DNA of 64,000 bases from contig CAZZFF010000015.1 of the NCBI GenBank assembly GCA_964653485.1, forward strand, positions 1 to 64,000, read 5' to 3'. A program made the translations under genes and the position numbers. Source of the DNA: CAVQND01 sp964653485 (GTDB lineage: Bacteria > Verrucomicrobiota > Verrucomicrobiia > Limisphaerales > UBA8199). The stretch's first letter is position 1; the number at the start of each line of letters is the position of its first letter. The notes below the pieces were generated by a model, which saw nothing but the letters and a program-made list of their open reading frames with translations, had not been told where the DNA came from and searched no databases. Below are positions 32,274-41,512 of the stretch, piece after piece.

Positions 32274-34535
32274 ATGCGTTCTGATATTATTAAGAAAGGC
32301 CCCGAACGCGCGCCGCATCGTTCGCTGTTGCGCGCCACTGGTTCCATCGAGTCCGAAGCGGACTGGGACAAGCCGTTTGTCGCGATTGTCAATTCGTACA
32401 CGGATTGCATTCCCGGACACGCCCACCTCAACGAGGTGGGGCAGTTGATGAAGCGGTTGGTGCGCGAGGCGGGGGCAGTGCCGTTTGTTTTCAACACGAT
32501 CGGCATCGATGACGGCATCGCCATGGGCCACGATGGGATGAAGTATTCGCTGCCCTCGCGCGAGTTGATTGCCGACTGCGTGGAATCGATGGTCCGGGCG
32601 CACTGCTTCGACGGCATGGTGTGCATCCCGAACTGCGACAAAATCGTGCCCGGCATGCTCATGGCGGCGATGCGGGTGAACATCCCGGCTGTCTTCGTGA
32701 GCGGCGGTCCGATGGCTGCGGGCATCGCCCAGCAAGCGGAAGGCGACCTGCCGGCGCATCTGCGTCCGGCGGTCCAGAAATCCGATCTGATCTCGGTCTT
32801 CAAGGGTGTGGCGGAGCTGCAGAGCGGCAAGATTACGGCCGAGCAGCTCCAGAAGCTCGAACAGAGCGCCTGCCCCACTTGCGGTTCGTGCTCCGGGATG
32901 TTCACCGCCAACTCGATGAATTGCCTCTGCGAAGCCCTCGGCATGGCCTTGCCCGGCAACGGCACGGTCCTGGCGGTCTCCAAAGAGCGGGAGGCGCTGT
33001 ATGAACGGGCCGCGCGGGCGATCGTCAAGCTCATCGAGACGGACTTGAAGCCGCGCGACATCGCGACCGTCGAGGCCTTCGACAATGCCATCGCGCTGGA
33101 CGTCGCGATGGGGGGCTCAACCAACACCGTGCTGCATACGCTGGCCGTCGCGCGCGAGGCGGGCATCTCCTACGAAATCGGCCGCATCGATGCCATCTCG
33201 CGCCGCGTGCCTTGCCTCTGCAAGGTGTCCCCTTCCTCGAACTACCATGTGCAGGATGTTCACCGCGCCGGCGGCATTCACACCATCCTGGGCGAGCTCA
33301 AGCGCCTGGGCGCCCTGACCCCGTCCTGCAAAACGGTCACGGGCAAGACAATCGGCGAGAACATCGACCAGTGGGACGCGCGCTCCCCCCAATGCACCGC
33401 CTGGGCGAAGGCCGCGCGCGTCTCCGGTTGCTCCGCGCTGGTCCTGGACCCCAACGACAAACTCGGTCCCGTCGCCCGCACCGCCAGCGGCAACTTGGCC
33501 CCGAAACCGCTCCTCTTCTTCCCAGGCGACCTTCGTGCCATCACCCTGTGGCGTCTGGCTGCGGCGTTTAACGTCGCCGACGCCGCCACCGCCGCAGCCT
33601 TGTTCTGCGACGATGCCGAGTTGCAGGTGGATGCCAGCCTGACCTGGAAGGGAACGGCGGAGATCGAGGCCGGCCTGAAGCAGAAGTTCGCGGAGTGGGG
33701 CGGCCTGGTTCGCGCCGAATTGGGCAGTCTCAAGCAGACCCCCGTGCTCATAATCTGGCAATACACCAAGGACGGCGGGAAAAAGATTTCCTGCCTCCTG
33801 CGGGTCGCCCGGTTCCGCCAATGGCAGATCGGCAAGGCCTACCACGAGTCCAGGCCCGCGCAGATTCAGGACACCGTGATCAGCGGTCTCATGCCCTACG
33901 ATCCCGCGTTCCTGTTCGACGCGAAGGATTGCATCCGCACCAAGGAAACCGCTTACTCGGCCGATGGAGGGCTGGCCATCCTTTACGGCCAACTGGCCCC
34001 GGAGGGCAGCGTCGTCAAAACCGCCGGGATCAGCGACGGCTTCAAGGCCTATTGCGGCCCAGGCTCGGTCTTCGAAGGCCCTTGCATTATCTTCGAGAGC
34101 CAGGAGCAGGCCTGCGAAGGCATTCTTGCCGCCAAGGTCAAGGCCGGGGACGTTGTGATCATTCGCAACGAAGGTCCTCGCGGCGGCCCCGGCATGCAGG
34201 AAATGCTCTCGCCTACCAGTTACATCGTCGGCATGGGACTCGGCGACAAGGTTGCCCTCATCACGGATGGCCGCTTCAGCGGTGGCACCGCCGGCGCTTG
34301 CATCGGCCATGTCTCACCCGAGGCCGCCGAAGGCGGACCGATCGGCCTGCTTCAAAACGGCGACCGTCTGCGCATCGATTTTCCCAATCGGCGGATCGAT
34401 ATCCTGGTCCCCGAGACCGAACTGGCCCAGCGCAAAGCAAACTTGCACCCGGTGACACGGGAATTGACCGGCTGGCTGGCCCGCTACCGGAAGCTCGTGA
34501 GCAACGCGAGCCAGGGGGCAATCCTGGCCAGTTAG
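32274..34535 (+). CDS. ilvD: dihydroxy-acid dehydratase with an NTF2-like insertion
   Basis: IlvD dehydrates dihydroxy-acids in valine, isoleucine and leucine synthesis using an iron-sulphur cluster. The ATG start gives MRSDIIKKGPERAPHRSLLR, classical for the family. Cluster cysteines are in TDCIPGH, IPNCDKI and ACPTCGSCSGMF; the C-terminal domain has SADGGLAILYG, NEGPRGGPGMQEML and DGRFSGGTAGACIGHVSPEA. It is 753 residues against a usual 550-615. The excess lies between IGENID (about 364) and IRTKETAYS (about 554). Residues 419-530 in that insert (ITLWRLAAAFNVADAATAAA, then LFCDDAELQVDASLTWKG) read like a SnoaL/NTF2-like domain. The frame is continuous and in-frame on both sides. Confidence 0.93.
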   Translation: MRSDIIKKGPERAPHRSLLRATGSIESEADWDKPFVAIVNSYTDCIPGHAHLNEVGQLMKRLVREAGAVPFVFNTIGIDDGIAMGHDGMKYSLPSRELIADCVESMVRAHCFDGMVCIPNCDKIVPGMLMAAMRVNIPAVFVSGGPMAAGIAQQAEGDLPAHLRPAVQKSDLISVFKGVAELQSGKITAEQLQKLEQSACPTCGSCSGMFTANSMNCLCEALGMALPGNGTVLAVSKEREALYERAARAIVKLIETDLKPRDIATVEAFDNAIALDVAMGGSTNTVLHTLAVAREAGISYEIGRIDAISRRVPCLCKVSPSSNYHVQDVHRAGGIHTILGELKRLGALTPSCKTVTGKTIGENIDQWDARSPQCTAWAKAARVSGCSALVLDPNDKLGPVARTASGNLAPKPLLFFPGDLRAITLWRLAAAFNVADAATAAALFCDDAELQVDASLTWKGTAEIEAGLKQKFAEWGGLVRAELGSLKQTPVLIIWQYTKDGGKKISCLLRVARFRQWQIGKAYHESRPAQIQDTVISGLMPYDPAFLFDAKDCIRTKETAYSADGGLAILYGQLAPEGSVVKTAGISDGFKAYCGPGSVFEGPCIIFESQEQACEGILAAKVKAGDVVIIRNEGPRGGPGMQEMLSPTSYIVGMGLGDKVALITDGRFSGGTAGACIGHVSPEAAEGGPIGLLQNGDRLRIDFPNRRIDILVPETELAQRKANLHPVTRELTGWLARYRKLVSNASQGAILAS

Positions 34536-34564
34536 ACACTCATTCGAACAGTGAGCGGACAAGA

Positions 34565-34597
34565 CGGGGTCGCGCCGGAGGCGAAACTGCGACCCCG
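34565..34597. terminator. hairpin between convergent ilvD and ABC transporter
   Basis: CGGGGTCGC (34565-34573) pairs with GCGACCCCG (34589-34597) around a 15-base loop, midway between the two stop codons. There is no T-run. Confidence 0.5.
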
Positions 34598-34602
34598 CGT
34601 TG

Positions 34603-35355
34603 CTACCGGGCGGCGACACGGCGCAGGAACTCGCGGGTGCGTTCGTGCAGCGGATGGGAGAAGATTTGGTCGGGCGCGCCCGCTTCAGCGACGCGCCCTC
34701 CTTCGAAGAAGAGGACACGGTGGGCCATGTCGCGGGCGAACTGCATTTCGTGCGTGACGACGATCATGGTCATGCCTTCCTCAACGAGTTGGCGCATGAC
34801 TCGGAGCACCTCGCCGCGCAACTCAGGGTCCAGGGCGCTGGTCGGTTCGTCAAAGAGCATGACCTGCGGGTCCATGGCCAGGGCCCGGGCGATAGCCACA
34901 CGCTGTTGCTGCCCACCGGAGAGCTGGCCTGGGTAGGCCGCGGCCTTTTGGGCCAGACCCACCTTGGCAAGCAAGTCGCGGGCGCGGAGCTCGGCGTCCG
35001 CCGGGGTCATGCGCCTCACGAGGATTGGGGCTGTCGTCACATTTTCCAGGACACTCAGGTGGGGGAAGAGGTTGAAGGACTGGAATACCATGCCCGCCTG
35101 GAGGCGCAGTTGGCGCTGCCGCTCTCGCTGCTGGCGTGTGCGCAGAGCCTGCCCGCCCTCGACGGTGATGCCGCCGATGGTGATGCGCCCCGCGTCGGAG
35201 GCCTCGAGCTGGTTGAGGCAGCGCAGGAACGTGCTCTTTCCGCAGCCGCTCGGGCCGATGACCACGACCGCCTCACCGCGCCGTTGGGCATGGTCGATGC
35301 CGTCCAGCACACGGTTGGAGTGATAGGACTTGACGAGCTTCTCAACGAGGATCAT
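34603..35355 (-). CDS. polar amino-acid ABC transporter ATPase (GlnQ-type)
   Basis: A 250-residue ATP-binding subunit that powers uptake of a polar amino acid. Walker A is IGPSGCGKST, the Q-loop MVFQSFNLFPHL, the signature LSGGQQQRVA, Walker B VMLFDEPTSALDP and the H-loop VVTHEMQFA. Length and sequence (MILVEKLVKSYHSNRVLDGI; FSHPLHERTREFLRRV at the end) match the GlnQ/HisP group. It overlaps the upstream SBP-permease gene by 14 bases, so the two are translationally linked and form one transporter. The ATG at 35355 is chosen over the open frame to 35385. Confidence 0.95.
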   Translation of the reverse strand: MILVEKLVKSYHSNRVLDGIDHAQRRGEAVVVIGPSGCGKSTFLRCLNQLEASDAGRITIGGITVEGGQALRTRQQRERQRQLRLQAGMVFQSFNLFPHLSVLENVTTAPILVRRMTPADAELRARDLLAKVGLAQKAAAYPGQLSGGQQQRVAIARALAMDPQVMLFDEPTSALDPELRGEVLRVMRQLVEEGMTMIVVTHEMQFARDMAHRVLFFEGGRVAEAGAPDQIFSHPLHERTREFLRRVAAR

Positions 35356-36844
35356 GGCGCAGCCTTTGTTCGAGTCGGTTGGCAAGCAGGGAAGCTGGGT
35401 AACTCAGGGCGAAGTAGATGCCGGCGGTCATGAGGCCCAAACCGATATAGTCGTATGTGGTCATGGCCAGCATCCCATAGACCTTGGTCAGCTCGACCAT
35501 GGCAATGACCGAAACAATCGAGGAGTCCTTGAACATCGCGATGAAGTCGTTGGTGACGGGCGGGATAACGACGCGCGCGGCCTGGGGCAGCACCACGCGG
35601 CGCAGTGCTTGCCACTGGCTCATGCCCAGCGCCATCGCCGCCTCGGTCTGGCCGTGCGGCACGGCCTGGATGCCGGCGCGATAGTTCTCGGCCTCGTTGG
35701 CCGCGTAGTTGAGTCCCAGACCGAGGATTGCCGCGCAAAAGGCGTTGAGCCGAATGCCGATCTCCGGCAGGCCGTAATAGATGAGGAAGAGCTGGATGAG
35801 CAGCGGCGTGCCCCGGATGACCTCGATGTAGGCCGTTGCCAGCCATCGCAGAGGCGCCACGGCGTAAAGCCGCGCCAGGACCAGAATAAGCCCGGCCACC
35901 ACTGCCAACGCCATCGCCAGGACGCTCAACTCCACCGTTGTGCGAGCCCCGCGCAAGAGCAACGGCAGATACTTCGGCCACTCGCGCAGGGTGGAAACCC
36001 GCTCTTTTCCGGCCACGACCGCCGGCCGATACTCCTTCAGCAGTTCCTGGCGCTCGTCCCAGACTCCGTATTTCCGATATATCCGTTCGAGGGTATGATC
36101 GGCGGTCAACTCCCGGATGGCGCGGTTGATCGCGCGCAGCAACGAACCATCCTGCTTCCGCGCGCCGATCCCGTAATAGCCCGGGGCAAAGGGCGGCCCC
36201 GAGAATTGCAACGCCGGGTCGGGCAGGGCGTAGAACAGAGCGATCGGCAGGTCGAGCACCACCGCCTCGATCCGATGGGCCTTGAGATCGCGGAAGCTCT
36301 CGACATTCCCGGGATAAACTCGCAAGTCGGCGCCGCCCATCCGCTCAAGCAACCGCTGGGCGACCGATGCCGAGAGCACGCCGACTGTTTTGCCTTTGAG
36401 CAACTCCATCCGCTCCAGACCGCCGGTCTCCCGGCGTGTGACGATCTGCTGCGCATAGACGAAGTACGGCAGCGACATGGCGACGCGCTGCTGGTTTTCC
36501 GGAGTCAGTTCCAGGCCGTTGAGGATGATGTCGAAGTTGCCGCGCTCCAGGCCCGGGATAAGCTGGTCCCATTGGTTCTGGACCATGCGGGCCCTGACCC
36601 CGAGCTTGGACGCCAGGGCATCGGCCAGTTCGCACTCGAACCCGATTAGCCGCTCCGGCCTTTGCGGGTCTGGATAGACGTAAGGCGCCCCTCCCTCCGC
36701 ATCCGCGCCCCAGAGCAGGACGCCGCCTTGGCGGATTCCCTCCAGACGATCCGCGGCCAGAGCACTCGATCCCCCGCCAGCATCGAGGAGAATCGCCAGG
36801 AGGCTGCAAAATGGGAGAAGCGACCGGCGCCAGACCTTACTCAT
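35342..36844 (-). CDS. amino-acid ABC transporter: fused substrate-binding protein and permease
   Basis: A 500-residue fusion. A signal peptide (MSKVWRRSLLPFCSLLAILL) leads into a family-3 solute-binding domain (about 35-275): IGFECELADALASKLGVRA, GNFDIILNGLELTPENQQRV and DRLEGIRQGGVLLWG. Residues 295-495 are a HisM/GlnP-type permease (LLLRGARTTVELSVLAMALA, EVIRGTPLLIQLFLIYYGLP and the EAA loop AAMALGMSQWQALRRVVLPQ). With the GlnQ-type ATPase downstream this makes a complete importer in two polypeptides. Such fusions are known (GlnPQ-like). The substrate is probably a polar amino acid. Confidence 0.92.
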   Translation of the reverse strand: MSKVWRRSLLPFCSLLAILLDAGGGSSALAADRLEGIRQGGVLLWGADAEGGAPYVYPDPQRPERLIGFECELADALASKLGVRARMVQNQWDQLIPGLERGNFDIILNGLELTPENQQRVAMSLPYFVYAQQIVTRRETGGLERMELLKGKTVGVLSASVAQRLLERMGGADLRVYPGNVESFRDLKAHRIEAVVLDLPIALFYALPDPALQFSGPPFAPGYYGIGARKQDGSLLRAINRAIRELTADHTLERIYRKYGVWDERQELLKEYRPAVVAGKERVSTLREWPKYLPLLLRGARTTVELSVLAMALAVVAGLILVLARLYAVAPLRWLATAYIEVIRGTPLLIQLFLIYYGLPEIGIRLNAFCAAILGLGLNYAANEAENYRAGIQAVPHGQTEAAMALGMSQWQALRRVVLPQAARVVIPPVTNDFIAMFKDSSIVSVIAMVELTKVYGMLAMTTYDYIGLGLMTAGIYFALSYPASLLANRLEQRLRHDPR

Positions 36845-36949
36845 CGACGAGCAGGCGGGTTGCCGGAGCCGATTCCGGTTTCATTTTTCACGCATCACGC
36901 ATCGGGCATCGCGCGGTGCCTGTCAATGACAATATCCCGGGCGGAGGAT

Positions 36950-38188
36950 TCAAAGCGCCACGTCGAGCGGCGCGAATCTCTGGCCCAGCACCGGCAGGCT
37001 GTCGAGACCCAGCCAGCGGTCAAGGACGGTTGCGTAAACGCGGCGAAAGTCGGTATGGAACCTGGGGGCGTCGTCGTCCAGCTCAGTCAGGCTGGGATGC
37101 GGACCGACAAGCCCGCCTTTGAGGCCGCCTCCGGCCAGGAAAACCGGCGCGGCGGCCCCATGTCCCGTGCCGCGCCGGCCATTCTCGGACAGGGCGCGTC
37201 CGAACTCGGAAAAGGTCATCAACCACACGCGGTCCAGCAGGCGGTCGCGCCTTAGGTCGTCAAGAAACGCGGCGGCCGACTCCGAGAGCTCGCGCAGGAG
37301 GGCGCCCTGGTTGGCGGCCTGACCGGCGTGGGTATCGAAGCCGCCGATGCCGCCGCCGCCCAGTTCGGTGAAGTAAATGCGGATTCCGAGTTCAGCCCGG
37401 ATGAGTTGGGCGACCGACCGCAGGGTCCGGGCGAGCGGGAAGCCGGGGTATTGGGTTGAGCCGTTCGTCTCGGCGCTCCGGCGCGCCGCCTGGAGGCGCG
37501 TCGCGCTCGCCGAGGCATCGAGGGTGGCGCGGCGCAGGAAATCGGGAAGCGAGTCGGCGCCGGGCGCGCCGGCTTGCGAGTCGAAGCTGGAGGCCGCCGC
37601 CCACTGGCCGGCGGGCAGCCATTGGTCGAGGGATTTGACTGCGGGAACGACCGCTTCCTCGGTTTGAACGGCGAACGGCGAGGGGATTGGCCCGACGAAG
37701 ACACCGGGCACATCCCGCCGGCCAGTCTTGCAGCGGTCGATAGCGCGGCCGAGCCAGCCGGTCTGGGTCAAGTTTTCGAGGGGCCGGGAGGTGTGCCAGT
37801 GGCGCATGGCGACCTCGTGATCGCGGTTGGAGTCCGGGTAGCCGACACCCTGGATGACAGCCAAATGCCCTTCCTGATAGAGCCGCATGAAGGCCGTCAT
37901 TTCCGGATGAAGACCCAGGCCCGAGTCGAGCTTGAGAACGTGCTGGGCCGTCAGGCGCAGGGTGGGGCGGCTGCGATGATAAGCGTCGTCTTCGTAAGGC
38001 ACCACGGTGTTCAAGCCATCGTTGCCGCCGGAGAGTTGGACGACCACGAGCACCGAATCGCGGTCCTGGCGCTGGGCGGCGGCGGCCAGCGCGGTCCGGC
38101 AGAGGAAAGCCGGCGCCACGGGGCTGAGCGCCAACAGTGTCGAAGCGCCCACGGCCGTTCTTAGAAACTCACGCCTCGGGGTTTGCAT
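36950..38188 (-). CDS. DUF1501 secreted protein
   Basis: A 412-residue Tat-exported protein: MQTPRREFLRTAVGASTLLA has the twin arginines at residues 5-6. The DUF1501 body has the sulfatase/phosphatase-like start VVVQLSGGNDGLNTVVPY, GLHPEMTAFMRLYQEGHLAV, GFDTHAGQAANQGALLREL and TFSEFGRALSENGRRGTGHG. The family is very common in Planctomycetota and Verrucomicrobiota and nearly always paired with DUF1800 or DUF1549; the function is unproven. It is the third gene of a unit with DUF1800 (12 bases upstream) and the exported protein at 39586. Confidence 0.92.
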   Translation of the reverse strand: MQTPRREFLRTAVGASTLLALSPVAPAFLCRTALAAAAQRQDRDSVLVVVQLSGGNDGLNTVVPYEDDAYHRSRPTLRLTAQHVLKLDSGLGLHPEMTAFMRLYQEGHLAVIQGVGYPDSNRDHEVAMRHWHTSRPLENLTQTGWLGRAIDRCKTGRRDVPGVFVGPIPSPFAVQTEEAVVPAVKSLDQWLPAGQWAAASSFDSQAGAPGADSLPDFLRRATLDASASATRLQAARRSAETNGSTQYPGFPLARTLRSVAQLIRAELGIRIYFTELGGGGIGGFDTHAGQAANQGALLRELSESAAAFLDDLRRDRLLDRVWLMTFSEFGRALSENGRRGTGHGAAAPVFLAGGGLKGGLVGPHPSLTELDDDAPRFHTDFRRVYATVLDRWLGLDSLPVLGQRFAPLDVAL

Positions 38189-38200
38189 AATGACATTCGA

Positions 38201-39589
38201 TCAGGCCAGGTGCGATTCCGGCAAGGCGGCCAGCAGCGCGGCGAAGCGGCGGAGCGGCTCGGGACCTTGATCCGGGCCGCGGGCCTGCGCGGCCAAGAGG
38301 GCCTGCCGGGTCTCTTCCGGCAGGCTGCCATCGAGAAAGAGATTGAGGAGCAACCGGCTTGCCGCCTCGGGGGCGGACTGGCCGTATTTCGAGGCGATCG
38401 CGCTCGGATCGAGCCTGGCTCCGTAAGGCCCTGAGCCGGCCAGGAGGTCCTCTGCCAGCCTGGCCCGGCCCAGGAGTGTGAAGCGGTTTATCCAGCACTG
38501 GCCTCCAGCCCAGCCCTTGAGGGTGGGAGGCTGGAACAGGTCCTGGCCCAGGTCCGCCAGGTCCGAGGCCAGGCGGGCGGTCCCGACAGTGGCCTCCAGC
38601 CCCCTGATTAGGCTCACGGCATACAGGACGGGACTCTTGATCCTCTGCCGGCAACTGGAAAAGAACAGGTTCGACCGAAGCACGGTCTCCAGCAACCTGC
38701 CGGCGTCGAAGTCCTTGGCGAAATCGGCGGCCAGCGGGGCAAGCAGGGCATCCGGGGGCGAAACGGTTTCTGAGACAAACCAGCGATAGACCTTTCGAAC
38801 GAGGAACGGCGCCGTGGCGGGCTGTTCGAGCAACAGACGCAGGAGGTCTTTGCGGTCAAAATCGCCCTCGTGCCCGAGGAATTTCTTTGGGGCTGAATCG
38901 TGCTCCCTTGGGATGTAGCGCGCCTCGTCCTGGGAGACGAACCAACCGGTCAAGGCGCGGGCCGCGCCCTGAACGTCCTGGTCCGAGAATTGGCCGGGGC
39001 CGAGTGTGAATCGCTCCATCAACGCGCGCGCAAAATCCAGGTTTGGACGCGCCTTTCGATTGGCGCGCGCGCCCAGGCAGACCAGGACGGCGGGTTCATC
39101 CAGAAGCGATTCCAGGAGGGTATCGAAGCGTCCGAGCGCGTGGCGGCGAAGCAGGTGAACATAGCGGCACATCATCGCGGGGTTGTTGACTCGGGCGTTG
39201 GTGATGGCGAAATGGTTGTGCCAGAGGAGGGTCATTTGTTCGAGCACGGGGTCAGGCGTCTGGATGAGACGCCGCAACCACCAGGCAGGAACCCCGCCGT
39301 CGGAGCCTGTTGCGGCGTTTTCGTAGGCGTCAAAAGCCTGATTGAATGCGGTCGTCTCGGGCTTTGGATGCAGGAGTTTGCCGACGGCCGCTTCCGGCCC
39401 GTCGGCCAAGGCCTGTTGGAGTTCGCCCCAGTTGGCCCCAAGGGCGGCGCGGCGATAGAGATGCGCTGCCAGTTCGAGGGTCCAGGGTCGCTCGGCGTCG
39501 GGACGGTAAGGCGCCCACGCCCAGGACGGGTCGCCGTTCCGGTTCTGTAATCGAGCCGCGCGGCCGTCTATTTGCGCTTGGTCTCTCAC
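38201..39589 (-). CDS. DUF1800 protein
   Basis: A 462-residue protein. I place the start at a GTG (39589) that overlaps the upstream stop codon (GTGA), which couples it to the gene before. The DUF1800 features are RAALGANWGELQQALADGPE, then LLWHNHFAITNARVN, MCRYVHLLRRHALGRFDTLL, FTLGPGQFSDQDVQGAARAL and TGWF. The family is found with DUF1501 in the same operon and is probably exported or surface-linked, but no clear signal peptide follows this start. Function unknown. Confidence 0.88.
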   Translation of the reverse strand: MRDQAQIDGRAARLQNRNGDPSWAWAPYRPDAERPWTLELAAHLYRRAALGANWGELQQALADGPEAAVGKLLHPKPETTAFNQAFDAYENAATGSDGGVPAWWLRRLIQTPDPVLEQMTLLWHNHFAITNARVNNPAMMCRYVHLLRRHALGRFDTLLESLLDEPAVLVCLGARANRKARPNLDFARALMERFTLGPGQFSDQDVQGAARALTGWFVSQDEARYIPREHDSAPKKFLGHEGDFDRKDLLRLLLEQPATAPFLVRKVYRWFVSETVSPPDALLAPLAADFAKDFDAGRLLETVLRSNLFFSSCRQRIKSPVLYAVSLIRGLEATVGTARLASDLADLGQDLFQPPTLKGWAGGQCWINRFTLLGRARLAEDLLAGSGPYGARLDPSAIASKYGQSAPEAASRLLLNLFLDGSLPEETRQALLAAQARGPDQGPEPLRRFAALLAALPESHLA

Positions 39590-41373
39590 TTCATGGCGGT
39601 GGTTTTCTCCGGTTTCCCGTCGGGCATCTTGAGCTTGAGTTCCAGGGTCGCCTGGGGGTGAGCGTTCTGTCGGGCCAAGGTGAGCACGGCACGGTCCAAA
39701 CAACCGACTGCCGCCATCAAAAAGCCGGTTTCGGTTTCGGCCTGTTCACGGCTGCCGCCCTTTTCGACCATGTTTTTGCGAATGAACTCCTCGCGGTTGG
39801 CCAGGAGGATGGCGTGCAGTCGCGCGCCGTCGATTTCGAGCGTGCTATGAGCAGCCTGGGAGGGCGTCGGAGGGCTGGCCGCCTCCTTCTGGACGGCGTC
39901 GATCAAGTCCTGCGCCAGGCCGTCGGTCGAGCTCAGGATCAAGTAGTCGCCGGGCCGGGCCAGGGATGGACGGTAATTGTAGCGGCCGTCAATGGCGGCG
40001 GTGTTCTTGTCGCCCGGAGGTCGGAAATAGGACAGGGTGTACTTGACGCCGCCATGGGAGGCGCGGTCGATGATCAGGCCCGGCAGGGCCTGCTGGCCGC
40101 GAGTGAAGTTGGCCAGGCCGACGGCCTTTTGCCAGGCCTCCTCGACGATCTCTCCGAAGGCTTGCGGGTGACGCAGGCGAAGCACCGCGGCGAAGGCGGG
40201 CATTTGGGCGGCTGGCGTGCCAATGGCTGCGTCATAGCGCTGGGCGGCGACGACCACGCGGATATCGGGCCAAGTCTCCCCCAGGACGCCTTCGGTGAGT
40301 TCGATGCCGCTGAAGAAGATGCCCATCATGTTCTCGAAGAACACCAGGCCCGAGGTCCGCTCCGGGAACAACTCGTCCTTGGCGGCGTAGAACTCGCGCA
40401 AATCCCGGTGCAGGCTCAGGCAGGCGATGCGGCCGGTGACCTCCAGGGGCGGCAGCAAGCCCTCGCCCGCATTGAGCGGATTGGCGAAAGCCACGGTCTT
40501 TGCGCCGGCCGGGGCCTGGCCATCGGTGAAGGTCTTCAGCACCAGTTTGCCCTCGTCGAGATAGACGCCCAGGGCGAGCCAGTTGGCCTGGCAAAGGGCT
40601 TCCCGGGTGTCGGCCAGGAGCAGCGCGCCTAGCGGGTTGGCGTCCCCTGCCAGGGCCTCCTTGACCTTTGCGACCAAACGCAGCTTTTGCATGTTCAAGA
40701 AGACCATGGCGCGGGCGTCCCTGCCGACGGCTTGCCTGGCCGCCTGGTAAAGGGGAGCGGAGGCAACGCACTTGCCGTCAGGTTCCAGGCGCAGGTCCAA
40801 GGCTCGTTCGAGGGTCGCCGGGCCATTGGCCAGGAGCAGGCGGTTGTCCACGACGGCATGGGCCTCGTTGGTGGCGAGGCTCCAGAGGGTGGCATCACGG
40901 TATTGGCGGGAGGCAACCTGCCCCGCGCGGCCTTGCGCCGAGGCCTGGCCGACCGCGAACTGGCGCACGGTCTCCTCGAGTTGGCGCAGCATCTTCTCGT
41001 CCCTGGCGTCCACCGAGAGCAAGGTTCCGCCGCCGGGTTCGAGGGCAAAGGCAAAGCCGCCTCCGAGAAGCGCCCGCAGTCCGGCCCGCCAGTCTGTGCC
41101 GAGTTGCAATTCAAGATAGGCCACGATGCCCTGGAGCTGCTGAAGCTTGAGGGTGGACTCTTGATTGGTTGACAGGGCCGTCATGGCCTTGGCCAGATCG
41201 GGACTGAGCAGCGGTTCAAGCAAGGCCATCGGTTCCGAGACCTCGACCACCAGCGCGGCATCCTCGGGCGCCCACCGGCTGGCTGGGGGCAACCCTGCGG
41301 CCAAGCCGGCCGCTTGAACGGCCAACACTGCCAGAACGGGCGCGCAAACCGAGAGAGCTTTCTTGAGGATCAT
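39586..41373 (-). CDS. exported protein, DUF3352-like, unknown function
   Basis: A 595-residue protein with a signal peptide (MILKKALSVCAPVLAVLAVQ, cut after AAGLAAG). The rest is a long soluble region with repeated modules: ALVVEVSEP near 40, GGGFAFALEPGGGTLLSVDA, AHAVVDNRLLLANGPATLER, RAMVFLNMQKLR and DYLILSSTDGLAQDLIDAV. This style (self-repeating alpha/beta modules asking whether values exceed thresholds) resembles DUF3352-type exported proteins of these phyla, but I am not certain of the family. It leads the DUF1800-DUF1501 operon with a GTGA stop/start overlap. Confidence 0.7.
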   Translation of the reverse strand: MILKKALSVCAPVLAVLAVQAAGLAAGLPPASRWAPEDAALVVEVSEPMALLEPLLSPDLAKAMTALSTNQESTLKLQQLQGIVAYLELQLGTDWRAGLRALLGGGFAFALEPGGGTLLSVDARDEKMLRQLEETVRQFAVGQASAQGRAGQVASRQYRDATLWSLATNEAHAVVDNRLLLANGPATLERALDLRLEPDGKCVASAPLYQAARQAVGRDARAMVFLNMQKLRLVAKVKEALAGDANPLGALLLADTREALCQANWLALGVYLDEGKLVLKTFTDGQAPAGAKTVAFANPLNAGEGLLPPLEVTGRIACLSLHRDLREFYAAKDELFPERTSGLVFFENMMGIFFSGIELTEGVLGETWPDIRVVVAAQRYDAAIGTPAAQMPAFAAVLRLRHPQAFGEIVEEAWQKAVGLANFTRGQQALPGLIIDRASHGGVKYTLSYFRPPGDKNTAAIDGRYNYRPSLARPGDYLILSSTDGLAQDLIDAVQKEAASPPTPSQAAHSTLEIDGARLHAILLANREEFIRKNMVEKGGSREQAETETGFLMAAVGCLDRAVLTLARQNAHPQATLELKLKMPDGKPEKTTAMK

Positions 41374-41512
41374 TCTGACAGGTATACACGCGGCAACGCG
41401 GAAAGGTTACAGTTATCTGCTGTTGCGCTTGCCGAAGAGCGCGCGCCGTTGCGCCAGAACGGGAGGGCCGGACGGCGAGCGGGCAGGGGCGGAGGCTAAG
41501 TCGTCACGACCA

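Noticed and set aside
33117..34310. A 397-residue minus-strand frame
   Set aside because: Mirror of ilvD; no motifs.
32274..34535. The ilvD insert as an intein or an assembly chimera
   Set aside because: No intein splice motifs (N-terminal Cys/Ser block, C-terminal HN) are visible at the junctions, and the frame and codon style continue through. A chimera cannot be fully excluded without reads.
35330..36649. A 439-residue plus-strand frame
   Set aside because: Mirror of the ABC binding-protein/permease fusion; H/Q/R-rich text without family features.
41387..41412. TGTAAC-type ECF promoter shared by the genes at 41373, 44676 and 52399
   Set aside because: The -35-like strings agree loosely, but the distances to the -10-like strings differ by several bases, so no common regulon is claimed.
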